DNA of 64,000 nucleotides from Fibrella aestuarina BUZ 2 (GCF_000331105.1 NC_020054.1:3532478-3596477), one strand, 5' to 3'. Shown: positions 26,293 to 35,282, counted from the stretch's first letter. A program made the numbers and translations. The notes: a model not told the origin generated them from the sequence alone.

Positions 26293-27336
26293 TTAGTCTA
26301 ACAGATTACGATAGCCTTCGTCTTTGGGCGGGTTCAGCACGCGGGCCTGCTGCGGGGCATCGAGTTGGTTGGTTGTCGCCGGGTTAAGCTGCACCATCGA
26401 GAATTCGCCCCGGTTGTAGGCTTCCAGCAACTGCTCCCCTTTGTCCGACAGCAAGCCGTTCTGAATGTCCACGCCATTGATGAAGTCCATCGAGAGGTCC
26501 ATCGCCCGTTTCATTTCGCCCAGCTTCTTGCTCATGTCGTCCTGGATGTACTCCATCGACTCATCGAAGTAGAACTTCTTGTCGGGGTTGCCTTTGAAGA
26601 TGCTGACCGCCGTTTTGAGCGCGTTCGAGCTTTCCTTCACGATCTTGTACTCGGTCTCTTTCAGCTTTACCTTGATGTCGGTTTCCTTGATCAGGTAATC
26701 GGCCGATTTGTTGACCTTTTCCATGAAATCGAGCACCGTTTTCATGTTGCGTTGCAGCGGGAGCAACTTCTCGTTCATCTCCTGCAAGCCCGCGCCTTCG
26801 ATCGTCGCCAGCGTGGCGGCTTCTTTCATGCCGGGTTTGGTCGCGGCCATCTCATTGGCTTTGTTGGCCTCGGCAAATTTCTGCTTGATGGTGTCGTTGT
26901 TCTCGTTGATCTTCTTGTTCAGCTTCACCAGTTGCCCGGCCAGCGTGTCGATCTGCCCCTGCATTTTCTCGCGTTTCTCGCGCAGATCCTGCACGTAGAT
27001 TTTCATGATGGCAATCGGGTCGAGCTGAATGATAGTCCCGGCCAGTTTGCGCATGAACGTTTTGAACAGGAAGAACACCGCCGTTCGGACGTCGCGACTG
27101 GTGAATAGAAACACCAGTAGGGCCAGCACCCCGAGCAAACCCGCCAGATAGAGCGTGTTTTCGGTAACGCGGATCAGAAACTCCACGATCCGGTTGAAAT
27201 AAACGAGGCCAAGCGCGGCCACGGCACCCAGCACTAACATGCCTGCGATGCCTTCGGGGCGGCTCCAGAACGACCCTTTGTGCGGGTCTGAGTCGGCATT
27301 GCCGCCAGCTAATTGTGAAAAGTCAGGAGAAGCCAT
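26293..27336 (-). CDS. Two-helix membrane protein with long PspA-like coiled coil
   Basis: A 347-residue protein. Two hydrophobic segments (about 31-48 and 60-80) are followed by a long charged helical region of about 200 residues (KIYVQDLREKREKMQGQI, then QLVKLNKKINENNDTIKQ) like the coiled coils of PspA/IM30/Vps-type membrane-remodelling proteins. The tail is polar. Unlike PspA itself it is firmly membrane-anchored at the N-terminus. It sits between the ASKHA-like gene and another coiled-coil gene, so a membrane-associated complex or an envelope-stress role is plausible. No enzyme motif is seen. The name PspA-like is a structural guess. Confidence 0.6.
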   Translation of the reverse strand: MASPDFSQLAGGNADSDPHKGSFWSRPEGIAGMLVLGAVAALGLVYFNRIVEFLIRVTENTLYLAGLLGVLALLVFLFTSRDVRTAVFFLFKTFMRKLAGTIIQLDPIAIMKIYVQDLREKREKMQGQIDTLAGQLVKLNKKINENNDTIKQKFAEANKANEMAATKPGMKEAATLATIEGAGLQEMNEKLLPLQRNMKTVLDFMEKVNKSADYLIKETDIKVKLKETEYKIVKESSNALKTAVSIFKGNPDKKFYFDESMEYIQDDMSKKLGEMKRAMDLSMDFINGVDIQNGLLSDKGEQLLEAYNRGEFSMVQLNPATTNQLDAPQQARVLNPPKDEGYRNLLD

Positions 27337-27355
27337 GGTTTACGTTAGTTAAGGC

Positions 27356-27433
27356 GTTTTCAAGTTGGCCTTTTCAGTTGGCTGACGCCTGTGTAATTCT
27401 GCGTCAGCCAACTGAAAAGGCCAACCTGAAAAC
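27356..27433. repeat. Intergenic inverted repeat, 33-bp arms
   Basis: Arms 27356-27388 and 27401-27433 match at 32 of 33 positions around a 12-nt loop. It lies between the first and second genes of the coiled-coil module, where it could reduce read-through and set stoichiometry. Confidence 0.8.
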
Positions 27434-27440
27434 TAGAAAT

Positions 27441-28148
27441 TCATTTCAGGTACGCTGTAATCTTGGAAATATCGGCCTTGATCTGGTCGGTGAAACTGGC
27501 GTAGGTGGTTTCAAAATTGGCCCGATTCTGGTTGATCTTGGCGCTTTGCTCGTCGATCTCGCCACCAATTTTACCCAGCCGGTCGTTGTTAGCATTGACG
27601 CGCTGCTGCAATTCGGCAATCTGTTTGGCGATCGCGTCATTGTCGGCCTGGAGTTTTTTCTGTTCGGTCTGCAACCCACCGACTCGTTCCTGCACGGCGG
27701 CTTCCACGCTTTTCAGAAAAGCCTCGCGGTCGGTGCTTAAGGCCGCCAGATACTGGTTGGCAGCGGTGGCCAACGTACCTGGGTCGCCCGTACCGGCCAT
27801 AGCCTTAAAGCTCGCCCAGGCTGCCTGAAACTGCTTTTCTTCGGTAAGCCCCAGATTGGCCAGGTTGCGCAAAATCTCGCGAAACTCGAAATAGTCGGGT
27901 CCTTGCAGGTTGGCTTTGCTCAGCACCCCCGCAAAGTGATCGACAAACTTGGTGTCGACGGCTCCCGTAGGTGACCCTGCGGCGGGCGAAGGCATCGGGG
28001 GCAGGGTGTTGGTGCCGGGCTGCATACCCGCTGGTACGGATGCAGGCGGCGTGGCCGAAGCGGGTGCACCGGCGGGGCCGCGTTCGGGGACGTCTTTGAT
28101 GAAAAAGCCCAGCAACTTGTCGCCAAAACTCTTTTCTGTTTCTGCCAT
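27441..28148 (-). CDS. Coiled-coil protein of unknown function, first gene of module
   Basis: A 235-residue soluble protein. A short conserved-looking start (SFGDKLLGFFIKD) is followed by a Pro/Ala-rich linker (about 22-60), a globular helical stretch (FVDHFAGVLSKANLQGPDYF) and a coiled coil of about 100 residues near the C-terminus (QTEQKKLQADNDAIAKQIA). No signal peptide or membrane helix is visible. I do not recognise a family. The coiled coil suggests it binds the PspA-like partner encoded next to it. The ATG at 28148 follows a well-placed promoter. Confidence 0.65.
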   Translation of the reverse strand: MAETEKSFGDKLLGFFIKDVPERGPAGAPASATPPASVPAGMQPGTNTLPPMPSPAAGSPTGAVDTKFVDHFAGVLSKANLQGPDYFEFREILRNLANLGLTEEKQFQAAWASFKAMAGTGDPGTLATAANQYLAALSTDREAFLKSVEAAVQERVGGLQTEQKKLQADNDAIAKQIAELQQRVNANNDRLGKIGGEIDEQSAKINQNRANFETTYASFTDQIKADISKITAYLK

Positions 28149-28172
28149 CGGTTGAAGTCGTGATTGACGTGA

Positions 28173-28202
28173 CAATACTAAGGGCTTACGCCTTTCACAC
28201 AA
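28173..28202 (-). promoter_or_regulatory. Putative promoter of the coiled-coil/ASKHA module
   Basis: On the minus strand TTG (28202-28200) is followed after 19 bases by TAGTATTG (28180-28173), one base off TAnnTTTG, 24 bases before the ATG at 28148. Consensus match only. Confidence 0.4.
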
Positions 28203-28304
28203 CGATCAACTCGTACAAACGGTTATGGGGGTCAACAAACAGGGGTTTTACCCTTATGAAGTGTACAGCCAGCCTCAAAATCGGGGTTTGACGCCGCCAG
28301 ACAG

Positions 28305-29567
28305 CTATTTCTTGAACACCAGCGCCTTAACTGGGTCGATCCGGTTGATGATGAGCGTTGGCACCCACATCGCCAGCGCGATAAGCCCCACCACGGCCGC
28401 ATTGACCAACCCAATTACGGGCCAGTCCCAGGCGATGGGTACGTAGGTCATGTAGTAGTTTTTAGGATCGAGCGGGATCAACTGGTACCGATCCTGTAGC
28501 CAGCACAGGCCAATCCCCAGCGTGTTGCCGATCAGTAGCCCCCAGGCCACGATGCTCAGACCCACCACCACAAAGAGCCGCCGCATCAGGTCGTTGGGGC
28601 TACCCAGCGCTTTCATCAGGCCGATCATCGGGGTACGTTCCATCATCAGGACCAGCAGTACCGAGCCCATATTGAAACAGGCTACGAACAGAATCAGGAC
28701 CAGAAAAACGGCCGTGTTGCGGTCGAGTAGCACCATCCAGTCGAAGAGCGTGCCGTATTGGTCGGTCACCCGGATCAGCCGCATCTCGGGCGGAATCTGG
28801 TTCAGCACGGCGGAGGCGGTCGCGTTGAGCTGGGTGAAATCGCGGACGAAAATCTCGAAGCTGCCGACCGAGTCGGCACCCCAGTTGTTGAGCCGCTGCA
28901 CCAGTCGCCGGTCGCCGATGACAAACGTCTTGTCGCCCTCTTCCAAACCCGTTTCGTAAATGCCGGTGATGGTCATTTTGCGGGGACGAAGGCCGGTCGG
29001 GCTGGCGGGTGCCTCGCCCGGGCGGGTTTGGCCCGTAAAATAAAGGATCGCCGATTGCCCGACCGTCAAGTTGAGCTGGTTAGCAATGGTGCGGCTGATG
29101 AGCAGCTGGGTCGAATAGCCGTTGGTACTGGCCGAATCGAAGTTGGGCAACGTACCCGCTACCAGTGATTCGCGGAAAAGCCGCCAATCGTAATCAGGTC
29201 CGACGCCTTTCATGACCACCCCCGAGAGGTCGTCCTCGGCTTGCAGAATGCCCGCTTTCTGGGTGACACCCTGAAGATGACTCACGCCCGGCAGCGCCCG
29301 TACGCGGGCCACGGCGGGTGCGTTAAGGGAAATGGGTGGGGCGTCGTAGGAGACGTTATTGGAAAACTTAATGACTTGCAGGTGCGCGCCAAAGGCAAAA
29401 ATCTTTTGCTGAATGGTGCGCTTAAAGCCGAACAGGATACCGAAGGCGATGATCAGCACGGCGAGACCAATGGCAACGCTGGCAATACCCACCCGCGTGA
29501 CCGTCGCCGAGAAACTGCCCAGCGGCGCATTCCGTACCCGATTCGCTAAAAAGAGGGGAAGATTCAC
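28305..29567 (-). CDS. FtsX-like ABC transporter permease (LolC/E type)
   Basis: A 420-residue inner-membrane permease of the MacB/LolCE type: one N-terminal helix (about 25-50), a large periplasmic domain (about 50-275) and three C-terminal helices, the last ending before the tail INRIDPVKALVFKK. The opening NLPLFLANRV and the tail DP(V)KAL are typical of Bacteroidota lipoprotein-release permeases. It would work with a LolD-type ATPase, which is not next to it. The start codon is GTG. A DUF4136 lipoprotein gene lies upstream on the same strand, separated by a hairpin. Confidence 0.9.
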   Translation of the reverse strand: MNLPLFLANRVRNAPLGSFSATVTRVGIASVAIGLAVLIIAFGILFGFKRTIQQKIFAFGAHLQVIKFSNNVSYDAPPISLNAPAVARVRALPGVSHLQGVTQKAGILQAEDDLSGVVMKGVGPDYDWRLFRESLVAGTLPNFDSASTNGYSTQLLISRTIANQLNLTVGQSAILYFTGQTRPGEAPASPTGLRPRKMTITGIYETGLEEGDKTFVIGDRRLVQRLNNWGADSVGSFEIFVRDFTQLNATASAVLNQIPPEMRLIRVTDQYGTLFDWMVLLDRNTAVFLVLILFVACFNMGSVLLVLMMERTPMIGLMKALGSPNDLMRRLFVVVGLSIVAWGLLIGNTLGIGLCWLQDRYQLIPLDPKNYYMTYVPIAWDWPVIGLVNAAVVGLIALAMWVPTLIINRIDPVKALVFKK

Positions 29568-29587
29568 AGAGAGGGATTCAACGAAAA

Positions 29588-29640
29588 AGGTTCAATAGTC
29601 AAAGTTGCGATATGAATGACCAACTTTGACTATTGAACCT
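29588..29640. repeat. Perfect 20-bp inverted repeat between lipoprotein and permease genes
   Basis: Arms 29588-29607 and 29621-29640 are perfect complements around a 13-nt loop. It lies 19 bases past the stop of the DUF4136 gene on the minus strand, a likely terminator. Confidence 0.8.
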
Positions 29641-29658
29641 CTTACTTTGGGCTAATTT

Positions 29659-30249
29659 TTATCCCCTCACCTGCGGGAATTGCTCGACGATGCGTTCAAC
29701 CTGCTTGGCCAGATTCTGGCTGATACGGGTTGGATCGCCCACGGCATTCTGCACGGCACCTCGCCAGACGAGGCGTTTGGTTCGGTTGTCGACCATATCG
29801 ACTACGACCGTACCGGCTTCATATTTCTCCTGCGTGTACTGCGGGCCAAAACTGTTCCAGCCCCACCAGCCGGGACCCCAGCCAGCGTAGCCCCAGCGGC
29901 CCCAACCCGCATAGGGACCATAAAAACCATAGGGACCACCACCCGTGTTGTTGGCTACAGTGCGGGTCTTTTCTTCAACAAAAAAGTGATAGCCGATCAA
30001 CAGATCGGGGCGGCGGCTGGTCTCCTTCAAGCCTTTCTTGGCTAGTTCAGAAACCACCGTTTGCTCGACCTGATCGGACGCCAGCTGATTGTAGTAAACC
30101 GGATTTTTGGTGCCTTTCACGTCGGAATCCATCCAGGCGAAAGTGCGGTATTTCGAGAAATCGACGTTTTGTGCCTTGTCGACCGCCACGCGGGGGGCAC
30201 AGGCTGAGATACCCACCAAACAGGCGAGCAGGATGAGTGCATTTTTCAT
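29659..30249 (-). CDS. DUF4136 family lipoprotein
   Basis: A 196-residue lipoprotein with lipobox GISAC (Cys17) and the DUF4136 pattern: VDFSKYRTFAWM after the anchor, a DLLIGYHF strand, a Gly/Trp/Tyr-rich loop (about 103-135) and a closing block EAGTVVVDMVDNRTKRLVWRG. DUF4136 proteins are common outer-membrane lipoproteins of Bacteroidota and Proteobacteria with unknown job. It probably faces the periplasm. The Gly/Tyr/Trp loop is unusually rich in aromatic residues. Confidence 0.88.
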   Translation of the reverse strand: MKNALILLACLVGISACAPRVAVDKAQNVDFSKYRTFAWMDSDVKGTKNPVYYNQLASDQVEQTVVSELAKKGLKETSRRPDLLIGYHFFVEEKTRTVANNTGGGPYGFYGPYAGWGRWGYAGWGPGWWGWNSFGPQYTQEKYEAGTVVVDMVDNRTKRLVWRGAVQNAVGDPTRISQNLAKQVERIVEQFPQVRG

Positions 30250-30540
30250 AGATCAGTTGAGCATTGTTGTTCATTAGATAACTGAAATAGGGTTAGAATA
30301 GTTAGTTTATAGACTAATTATTGGCTCATAGAATGAAGGCTGGCGCGACAGAAGCGAGGTCGCCAGTTAGAACCCGTCAACTGCCACTACTTACAGGTTA
30401 GAAACGCTTATGCCCCACTCATCCACGATACAAAGCGTTTAACCCAAAAACACCGGGCGCTGCAACCCGTCGGCTATTTTTACCGTACTTAATCTGTCTG
30501 CCGGGCGCTACGTCGACGGCTGTTACCCCAATTCGTCTTT
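30250..30540. other. Divergent intergenic region, no gene seen
   Basis: A 291-base gap between the DUF4136 gene and sppA. It contains an 8-bp inverted repeat AAACGCTT/AAGCGTTT (30402-30409 with 30433-30440, 23-nt loop), possibly an operator. I find no convincing promoter match or small ORF. Confidence 0.3.
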
Positions 30541-32316
30541 ATGCGACAGTTTCTGAAGTATTTGCTGGCTACCCTGTTGGGGCTGGTCATTTTCACCCTA
30601 CTGGGTATTCTCATTTTTGCCGGCATCATTGGCGCGGCTTCTTCTAAAGGAGACGTGACGGTGGCCGATAACTCCGTACTCAAAATCAAGCTCGACGAAC
30701 CCATCCGCGAGCGAAGCCGTACCAACCCATTTGCGTCGTTCAGTGGGGGCGATGATGCCAACGTGATGGGGCTGGTTGAAATTAAGGAAGCCCTGAAAAA
30801 GGCTAAGGACGACGATAACATCAAAGGCGTTTACATCGCCGCTGAAAACCCGCAGGCGGGCTGGGCCACGCTGGAAGAAGTGCGTAACGCGCTGATCGAT
30901 TTCAAAACCTCGAAAAAGTTTGTCTACAGCTACGCCGAAGTAATGACCGAAAAAGCCTATTACATCGCCTCGGTAGCCGATAAAATCTACCTTAATCCGG
31001 CGGGCGACATGGAATGGAACGGCATATCGGCTGAGCTCACGTTCTTCAAAGGATCGCTCGACAAGCTGGGGCTGAAACCCGAAGTGTTCCGGGTAGGGGA
31101 GTTCAAAAGTGCTATCGAGCCGTTCATTCGCGAAAACATGAGCGAGCCGAATCGCCTCCAGGTGTCGTCGTTCCTGAACTCGATCAACGATCATTTCCTG
31201 ACGAGTGTGGCCAAAAGCCGGGGCGTATCAGCGATTACGCTGCGCCAACTGGCCAGCGACCTGACCATTCAGACGCCCGCCGATGCCCTCCGGGCCAAGC
31301 TGGTTTCCAACGTGGGCTATTACGACGAACTGGAAGGTGAAATCCGGAAACAACTGAAACTCGATGAAAAGAAAAAAATCGAGTTCGTTACGGTAGGCAA
31401 GTATAAGAATGCCGCCTCGGGTGATGAGAGTGACGATGACGACAAGGTATCGAGCAAGAACCGAATCGCCGTGATTGTGGCCTCAGGCGACATCAATACG
31501 GGTTCGGGCGATGATCAGAGCATCGGCTCCGACAAGATTGCTGGGGAGATCAGAAAGGCCCGGTTGAACGATAATATCAAGGCTATTGTGTTGCGCATCA
31601 ACTCGGGGGGCGGCAGCGCGCTGGCGTCGGACGTGATGTGGCGCGAAGTGCAGCTGACCCGGAAAGTGAAGCCCATTGTGGCCTCGTTCTCTGATTACGC
31701 CGCCTCGGGCGGGTACTTCATGGCAATGGGCTGCAACAAGATCGTGGCCCAGCCCAACACCATCACGGGGTCGATTGGCGTGTTTGCGCTGCTCTTCAAT
31801 ACCGAAAGTCTGTTTAAAGACAAGTTGGGTGTCACCTTCGACCGGGTGCTGACCAACCCCCACGCCGACTTCCCGAGCGCCACCCGTCCTCTCACTGATT
31901 TCGACCGGAAGGTGTTGCAAACGGGTGTCGACCGGATTTATGCCAGCTTCACCAAGAAGGTGGCCGACGGCCGTAAGCTGCCCATCGACAGCGTGCGGGC
32001 GATTGCCGGTGGTCGGGTTTGGACGGGCACGCAGGGCAAAGCCATTGGCCTGGTCGATCAGCTCGGTGGGCTCGACGACGCCATCAAACTGGCGGCTACC
32101 GAAGCCAAACTCAAAGACGACGACTACCGCCTGCGCTACATGCCCGCCCTGGAAAGCCCCGTTGAGCAGTTTATGAAATACTTCGGCGATTCGGACGACG
32201 ATACCCGCCTGAAAGCGGTGTTGGGTACGTTTGCCCCGGCCGTTCAGCAGGTACGTAAGCTACAGTCGCTCAAGGGTATTCAGGCGCGCCTGCCCATGGA
32301 AATGGATATTCGGTAG
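30541..32316 (+). CDS. sppA: Signal peptide peptidase SppA (67K type)
   Basis: Membrane serine protease that digests cleaved signal peptides. At 591 residues it is the tandem-domain type. An N-terminal membrane helix (about 7-32) precedes two ClpP-like halves. The catalytic Lys189 (GEFKSAIEPF) and Ser389 (YAASGGYF) are exactly 200 residues apart, the same spacing as Lys209/Ser409 of the E. coli enzyme. The second half also shows LRINSGGGSALAS and TGSIGVF. An acidic insertion (ESDDDDK, about 300) separates the halves. A strong hairpin follows the gene. Confidence 0.96.
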   Translation: MRQFLKYLLATLLGLVIFTLLGILIFAGIIGAASSKGDVTVADNSVLKIKLDEPIRERSRTNPFASFSGGDDANVMGLVEIKEALKKAKDDDNIKGVYIAAENPQAGWATLEEVRNALIDFKTSKKFVYSYAEVMTEKAYYIASVADKIYLNPAGDMEWNGISAELTFFKGSLDKLGLKPEVFRVGEFKSAIEPFIRENMSEPNRLQVSSFLNSINDHFLTSVAKSRGVSAITLRQLASDLTIQTPADALRAKLVSNVGYYDELEGEIRKQLKLDEKKKIEFVTVGKYKNAASGDESDDDDKVSSKNRIAVIVASGDINTGSGDDQSIGSDKIAGEIRKARLNDNIKAIVLRINSGGGSALASDVMWREVQLTRKVKPIVASFSDYAASGGYFMAMGCNKIVAQPNTITGSIGVFALLFNTESLFKDKLGVTFDRVLTNPHADFPSATRPLTDFDRKVLQTGVDRIYASFTKKVADGRKLPIDSVRAIAGGRVWTGTQGKAIGLVDQLGGLDDAIKLAATEAKLKDDDYRLRYMPALESPVEQFMKYFGDSDDDTRLKAVLGTFAPAVQQVRKLQSLKGIQARLPMEMDIR

Positions 32317-32334
32317 TATAAGCAGAGTGTTTTA

Positions 32335-32391
32335 AACCAAAAGCGGCGTTGCTGATGACACACAAGTCCATCAGCAACGCCGCTTTTGGTT
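32335..32391. terminator. Perfect 23-bp inverted repeat after sppA
   Basis: Arms 32335-32357 and 32369-32391 are perfect complements around an 11-nt loop, starting 19 bases after the sppA stop. The inner tracts are rich in A (left) and T (right). The end of the right arm overlaps the -33 box of the next promoter. Confidence 0.85.
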
Positions 32392-32419
32392 GTTGGCTGA
32401 CGGGACTTTGATACCTTTA
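32390..32419 (+). promoter_or_regulatory. Putative promoter of the type VI effector operon
   Basis: TTG (32390-32392), a 19-base spacer and TACCTTTA (32412-32419), one base off TAnnTTTG, lie about 90 bases before the TssD-lipase start. Consensus match only. Confidence 0.4.
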
Positions 32420-32508
32420 GCTAACTTATCGGTCGTTCAAGTAGCCATTGGGCGGCATATTCGTGGGTACGTTAGTGACTCAAACGACCACTAGGTAACA
32501 TTGACGGT

Positions 32509-34302
32509 ATGGCTTCATTCACGGCATTTCTGGAGGTAGGCGGGAAGCAGTACCCGTTGCAACGGTACGAACTGGGTATGCGGCAGGATATCGACCATCT
32601 GGGTCGGCCCGCCTCGCCGGTATTGGGGGTAGCGATCACCTGTACCCTCCATTCGCCCGTTTCGTCCGATTCCTTTTTGTATCAGTGGATGCTGTCGCCT
32701 ACCATGCAGCAGGACGGCAAGATCAGGCTATTGCAGGCGGGGGCGAAGGCTACGGAAAAGACCATCAGTTTCTTCAATGCGTACTGCATCGATATGAACC
32801 TGAATTTCTTTCCGGGCTTGTCAGGCGGAATAGGCAGTAGTTGGTTGCAACTCCAAATCAGCCCGCAGCGGGTGGCTGTGGGGGCCATCGTTCACGACAA
32901 CAACTGGCCGCTGGATAGCCACGGCGCGGGCGAGACGTTCAGTCTGGCTGCTTATCAGGCCAATAGCGTAACGGCCAAAGCTCCGAAGCCACCCAAACCG
33001 GCGATCTGCGCCCAGGTAGCCGACGCCACCGACATGCGCAAGTCGAAAAAAGAGCGCTACAACGCCCGTTTGGCCGTGATCAATGAAGCAAGGACGCATA
33101 TGGCACAACAACTGCCGGGTTCGAACGCCATGATTGCTCCGGCGGATGCGACGCGAGTGGCCAAGAACTTACCCGCCGTTGCTGAACAGGCTAGTTTGGA
33201 AAAGCTAACAAACCGGCTTGAGTTGAATAACCGGGCTATTGAACGGGCTCGACTCGTCGATGATATTTATGTGTGGGGGAAAGAAGATTTGTATAAGTCG
33301 CAACTAACAGACCCTGATCCTCAAAAAGCGGCCGCCGCAGCTAAGAACCTGGCTGACATCCAGAAAAAGCTGAAAATGCCGGGTGTACATCCGCCTGAAG
33401 GTTGGGTAATTAAAGAGCCTTTTTACAAAGACCCTGCTACCGGATTTGCTTATGCGGTTTATCAATCTACGTTTGAAAAGCCAGCCAGGCCGGTGCTTGT
33501 TTTTCGAGGAACGGATAATGCCGATAACGCTGTGGCTGACTGGAAAACGAACGCTCTACAGGGTATGGGCATGGAGACCCGGCAGTACTCACAGTCGATT
33601 GATAAAGCCTTGGAGTTAAAAGATAAATATGGTAGCCGGATGGAAATAGCAGGCCATTCTAAGGCCGGAGGACAGGCTGCTGCCGCCAGCATCGTAACCG
33701 GTTTAAAAGGGTTTACATTTAATGCGGCTGGCGTTCATGAAAAGACGGTGCAGCGTTACGAAAAAAGCCGTGATGATGCGAAAAAACTGATTGCTGGTAA
33801 ACCCTTGGTTAATGCATTCAACTTTCCGTACGATATTCTTAGCAATGTACAGGACGTTCCTCAACTGAAAAAAGCGGCCACCATATCAGGTGCTTTGCCG
33901 TTGGTTGGCTTTGGTGGGGGCGGATATGGCGGTGCTATGGCAGGCGGCAGAGCCGGAGCGGCGGTTGGTCCTTATGTAAACCCATTGATGCCTACTTTTT
34001 TGAATAAACTTACGGGGCAAGTTGGCGGAGGTGTTGCAGGATCTGTTGTTGGTGGAACATTAGCCGCCTTATTGGCTCCAATTGTAGGAGCGAAAGTGTA
34101 TTTCAACAACGAGATGCCGCCTGCAGCGGGTGCACGTACGACATTGCCGGCTCAGGATATCAATGGTAACAAGATTGATAGTCCCGGTCTACGAAGTACA
34201 TTAGATCGGGTTGAATACCACGGTATGCCTTATTTAATCGACTCGATGGAGAAGCAGAAGAAAGATGATTTGAAAGGAATCGCAAAACAGTTGGGATGCT
34301 AA
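32509..34302 (+). CDS. Type VI secretion TssD (Hcp)-lipase fusion effector
   Basis: A 597-residue protein that joins a tube subunit to a toxin. Residues 1-145 are a Bacteroidota TssD/Hcp domain (FTAFLEVGGKQYPL, then FFNAYCIDMN and a final SPQRVAVGA strand). A Pro/Lys-rich linker and helical region follow (about 155-290). From about 290 there is a lipase-like alpha/beta hydrolase domain with VLVFRGTDN, the nucleophile Ser384 in GHSKAGG and a likely His571 (EYHGMPY) near the C-terminus. A Gly/Ala-rich hydrophobic stretch (about 465-530) may insert into membrane. The tube would carry the lipase into a rival cell to attack phospholipids. G+C falls from about 59% in the TssD part to about 47% in two sampled lipase segments. 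The overlapping downstream lipoprotein is the likely immunity protein. Confidence 0.85.
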   Translation: MASFTAFLEVGGKQYPLQRYELGMRQDIDHLGRPASPVLGVAITCTLHSPVSSDSFLYQWMLSPTMQQDGKIRLLQAGAKATEKTISFFNAYCIDMNLNFFPGLSGGIGSSWLQLQISPQRVAVGAIVHDNNWPLDSHGAGETFSLAAYQANSVTAKAPKPPKPAICAQVADATDMRKSKKERYNARLAVINEARTHMAQQLPGSNAMIAPADATRVAKNLPAVAEQASLEKLTNRLELNNRAIERARLVDDIYVWGKEDLYKSQLTDPDPQKAAAAAKNLADIQKKLKMPGVHPPEGWVIKEPFYKDPATGFAYAVYQSTFEKPARPVLVFRGTDNADNAVADWKTNALQGMGMETRQYSQSIDKALELKDKYGSRMEIAGHSKAGGQAAAASIVTGLKGFTFNAAGVHEKTVQRYEKSRDDAKKLIAGKPLVNAFNFPYDILSNVQDVPQLKKAATISGALPLVGFGGGGYGGAMAGGRAGAAVGPYVNPLMPTFLNKLTGQVGGGVAGSVVGGTLAALLAPIVGAKVYFNNEMPPAAGARTTLPAQDINGNKIDSPGLRSTLDRVEYHGMPYLIDSMEKQKKDDLKGIAKQLGC

Positions 34303-35234
34303 GGCAATTAAGTAAACTCATCGTCTTTTTTTTGGGTAGCCTGCTTTTTTCAAGTGCCGGTTGCCAATCACCCACGTCATCCATGGATCAACGCGAAGAC
34401 CAATTCTTTGAGCCCGCCTATCAACCCCTGGCCCGAGCCGTTGCCCAAGGGGATTTGACCGCCATTCGCCAGCAGCTCGCCGCAGGACTAGACGTCAATC
34501 ACGTGGGCAAACAGGACATGACGTTGCTGATGTGGGCCATCGTCACCAAAAACAAGCGCAGCCTGACGTACCTGCTCGAGCAGGGAGCCAACCCCAACTA
34601 CAAAGACGGGCAGGGTACCCAGCCGGTGGGCTTAGCCGCAGGGTTGGACGATATCGACTATTTGCGGATTCTGCTGGATCACCAAGGCGACCCCAACAGC
34701 GAAGACCGGGGCGAGAAAGCGCTGATCACGGCGATTCTGAGTTTGTTCAAGCCCCATATCTACCTCTTGCTCGACAAGGGCGCCGATATCAACGTAACCA
34801 AGAAAGACAATCAGGTAAGCGCAGTGACCCTGTTGGCTAACTTGAACCAGTTTGAGGATGTAGCTAACTTTCTCAATCGTAATGCAGACTATCAAAAGGC
34901 CTCGTCGGTGGGGCGCACACTGCCCTATGCAGTGCAAGACGCCACCCCCAACAAGGGCACAGCGGGCTACGAGTGGCAGAAGAAGGTGAAGCAGATGCTC
35001 CAGGAACGGGGCGTTCACTTTCCGGTGGAGTCGCCGTTGTATAGCAAGCCCGCCTGGCAGCCCATCCGTCAGCGGTGGTATGAGTCGCCACAGGGGCAGG
35101 TCTATCGGGCAAGGCTGGAGGAACTGGGTCGGGATCCTGAGGGCTTCGGCGAGAAGTGGCGGGCGCTTCATCAGCAGGAAGAAGACGCCTTTGAGCAGTG
35201 GATGGCTGCCAACAACATTGAGCAGCCCGACTAG
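34296..35234 (+). CDS. Ankyrin-repeat lipoprotein, probable immunity protein to the TssD-lipase
   Basis: A 312-residue protein. The signal peptide ends in a lipobox-like SSAGC (Cys23), so the mature protein should be lipid-anchored in the periplasm. Four to five ankyrin repeats follow (for example TLLMWAIVTKNKRSLTYLLE and YLRILLDHQGDPNSED), with a C-terminal helical extension rich in Trp, Arg and Glu. Its ATG lies 7 bases inside the end of the TssD-lipase gene, so translation is coupled. Ankyrin lipoproteins are known immunity partners of type VI phospholipase effectors, which act in the periplasm or on membranes. The role here is inferred from that precedent and the overlap. Confidence 0.8.
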   Translation: MLRQLSKLIVFFLGSLLFSSAGCQSPTSSMDQREDQFFEPAYQPLARAVAQGDLTAIRQQLAAGLDVNHVGKQDMTLLMWAIVTKNKRSLTYLLEQGANPNYKDGQGTQPVGLAAGLDDIDYLRILLDHQGDPNSEDRGEKALITAILSLFKPHIYLLLDKGADINVTKKDNQVSAVTLLANLNQFEDVANFLNRNADYQKASSVGRTLPYAVQDATPNKGTAGYEWQKKVKQMLQERGVHFPVESPLYSKPAWQPIRQRWYESPQGQVYRARLEELGRDPEGFGEKWRALHQQEEDAFEQWMAANNIEQPD

Positions 35235-35282
35235 CGGTGAAACATTTGGCTCACGTTTGCTCAAAACTATTGACCATCAATA

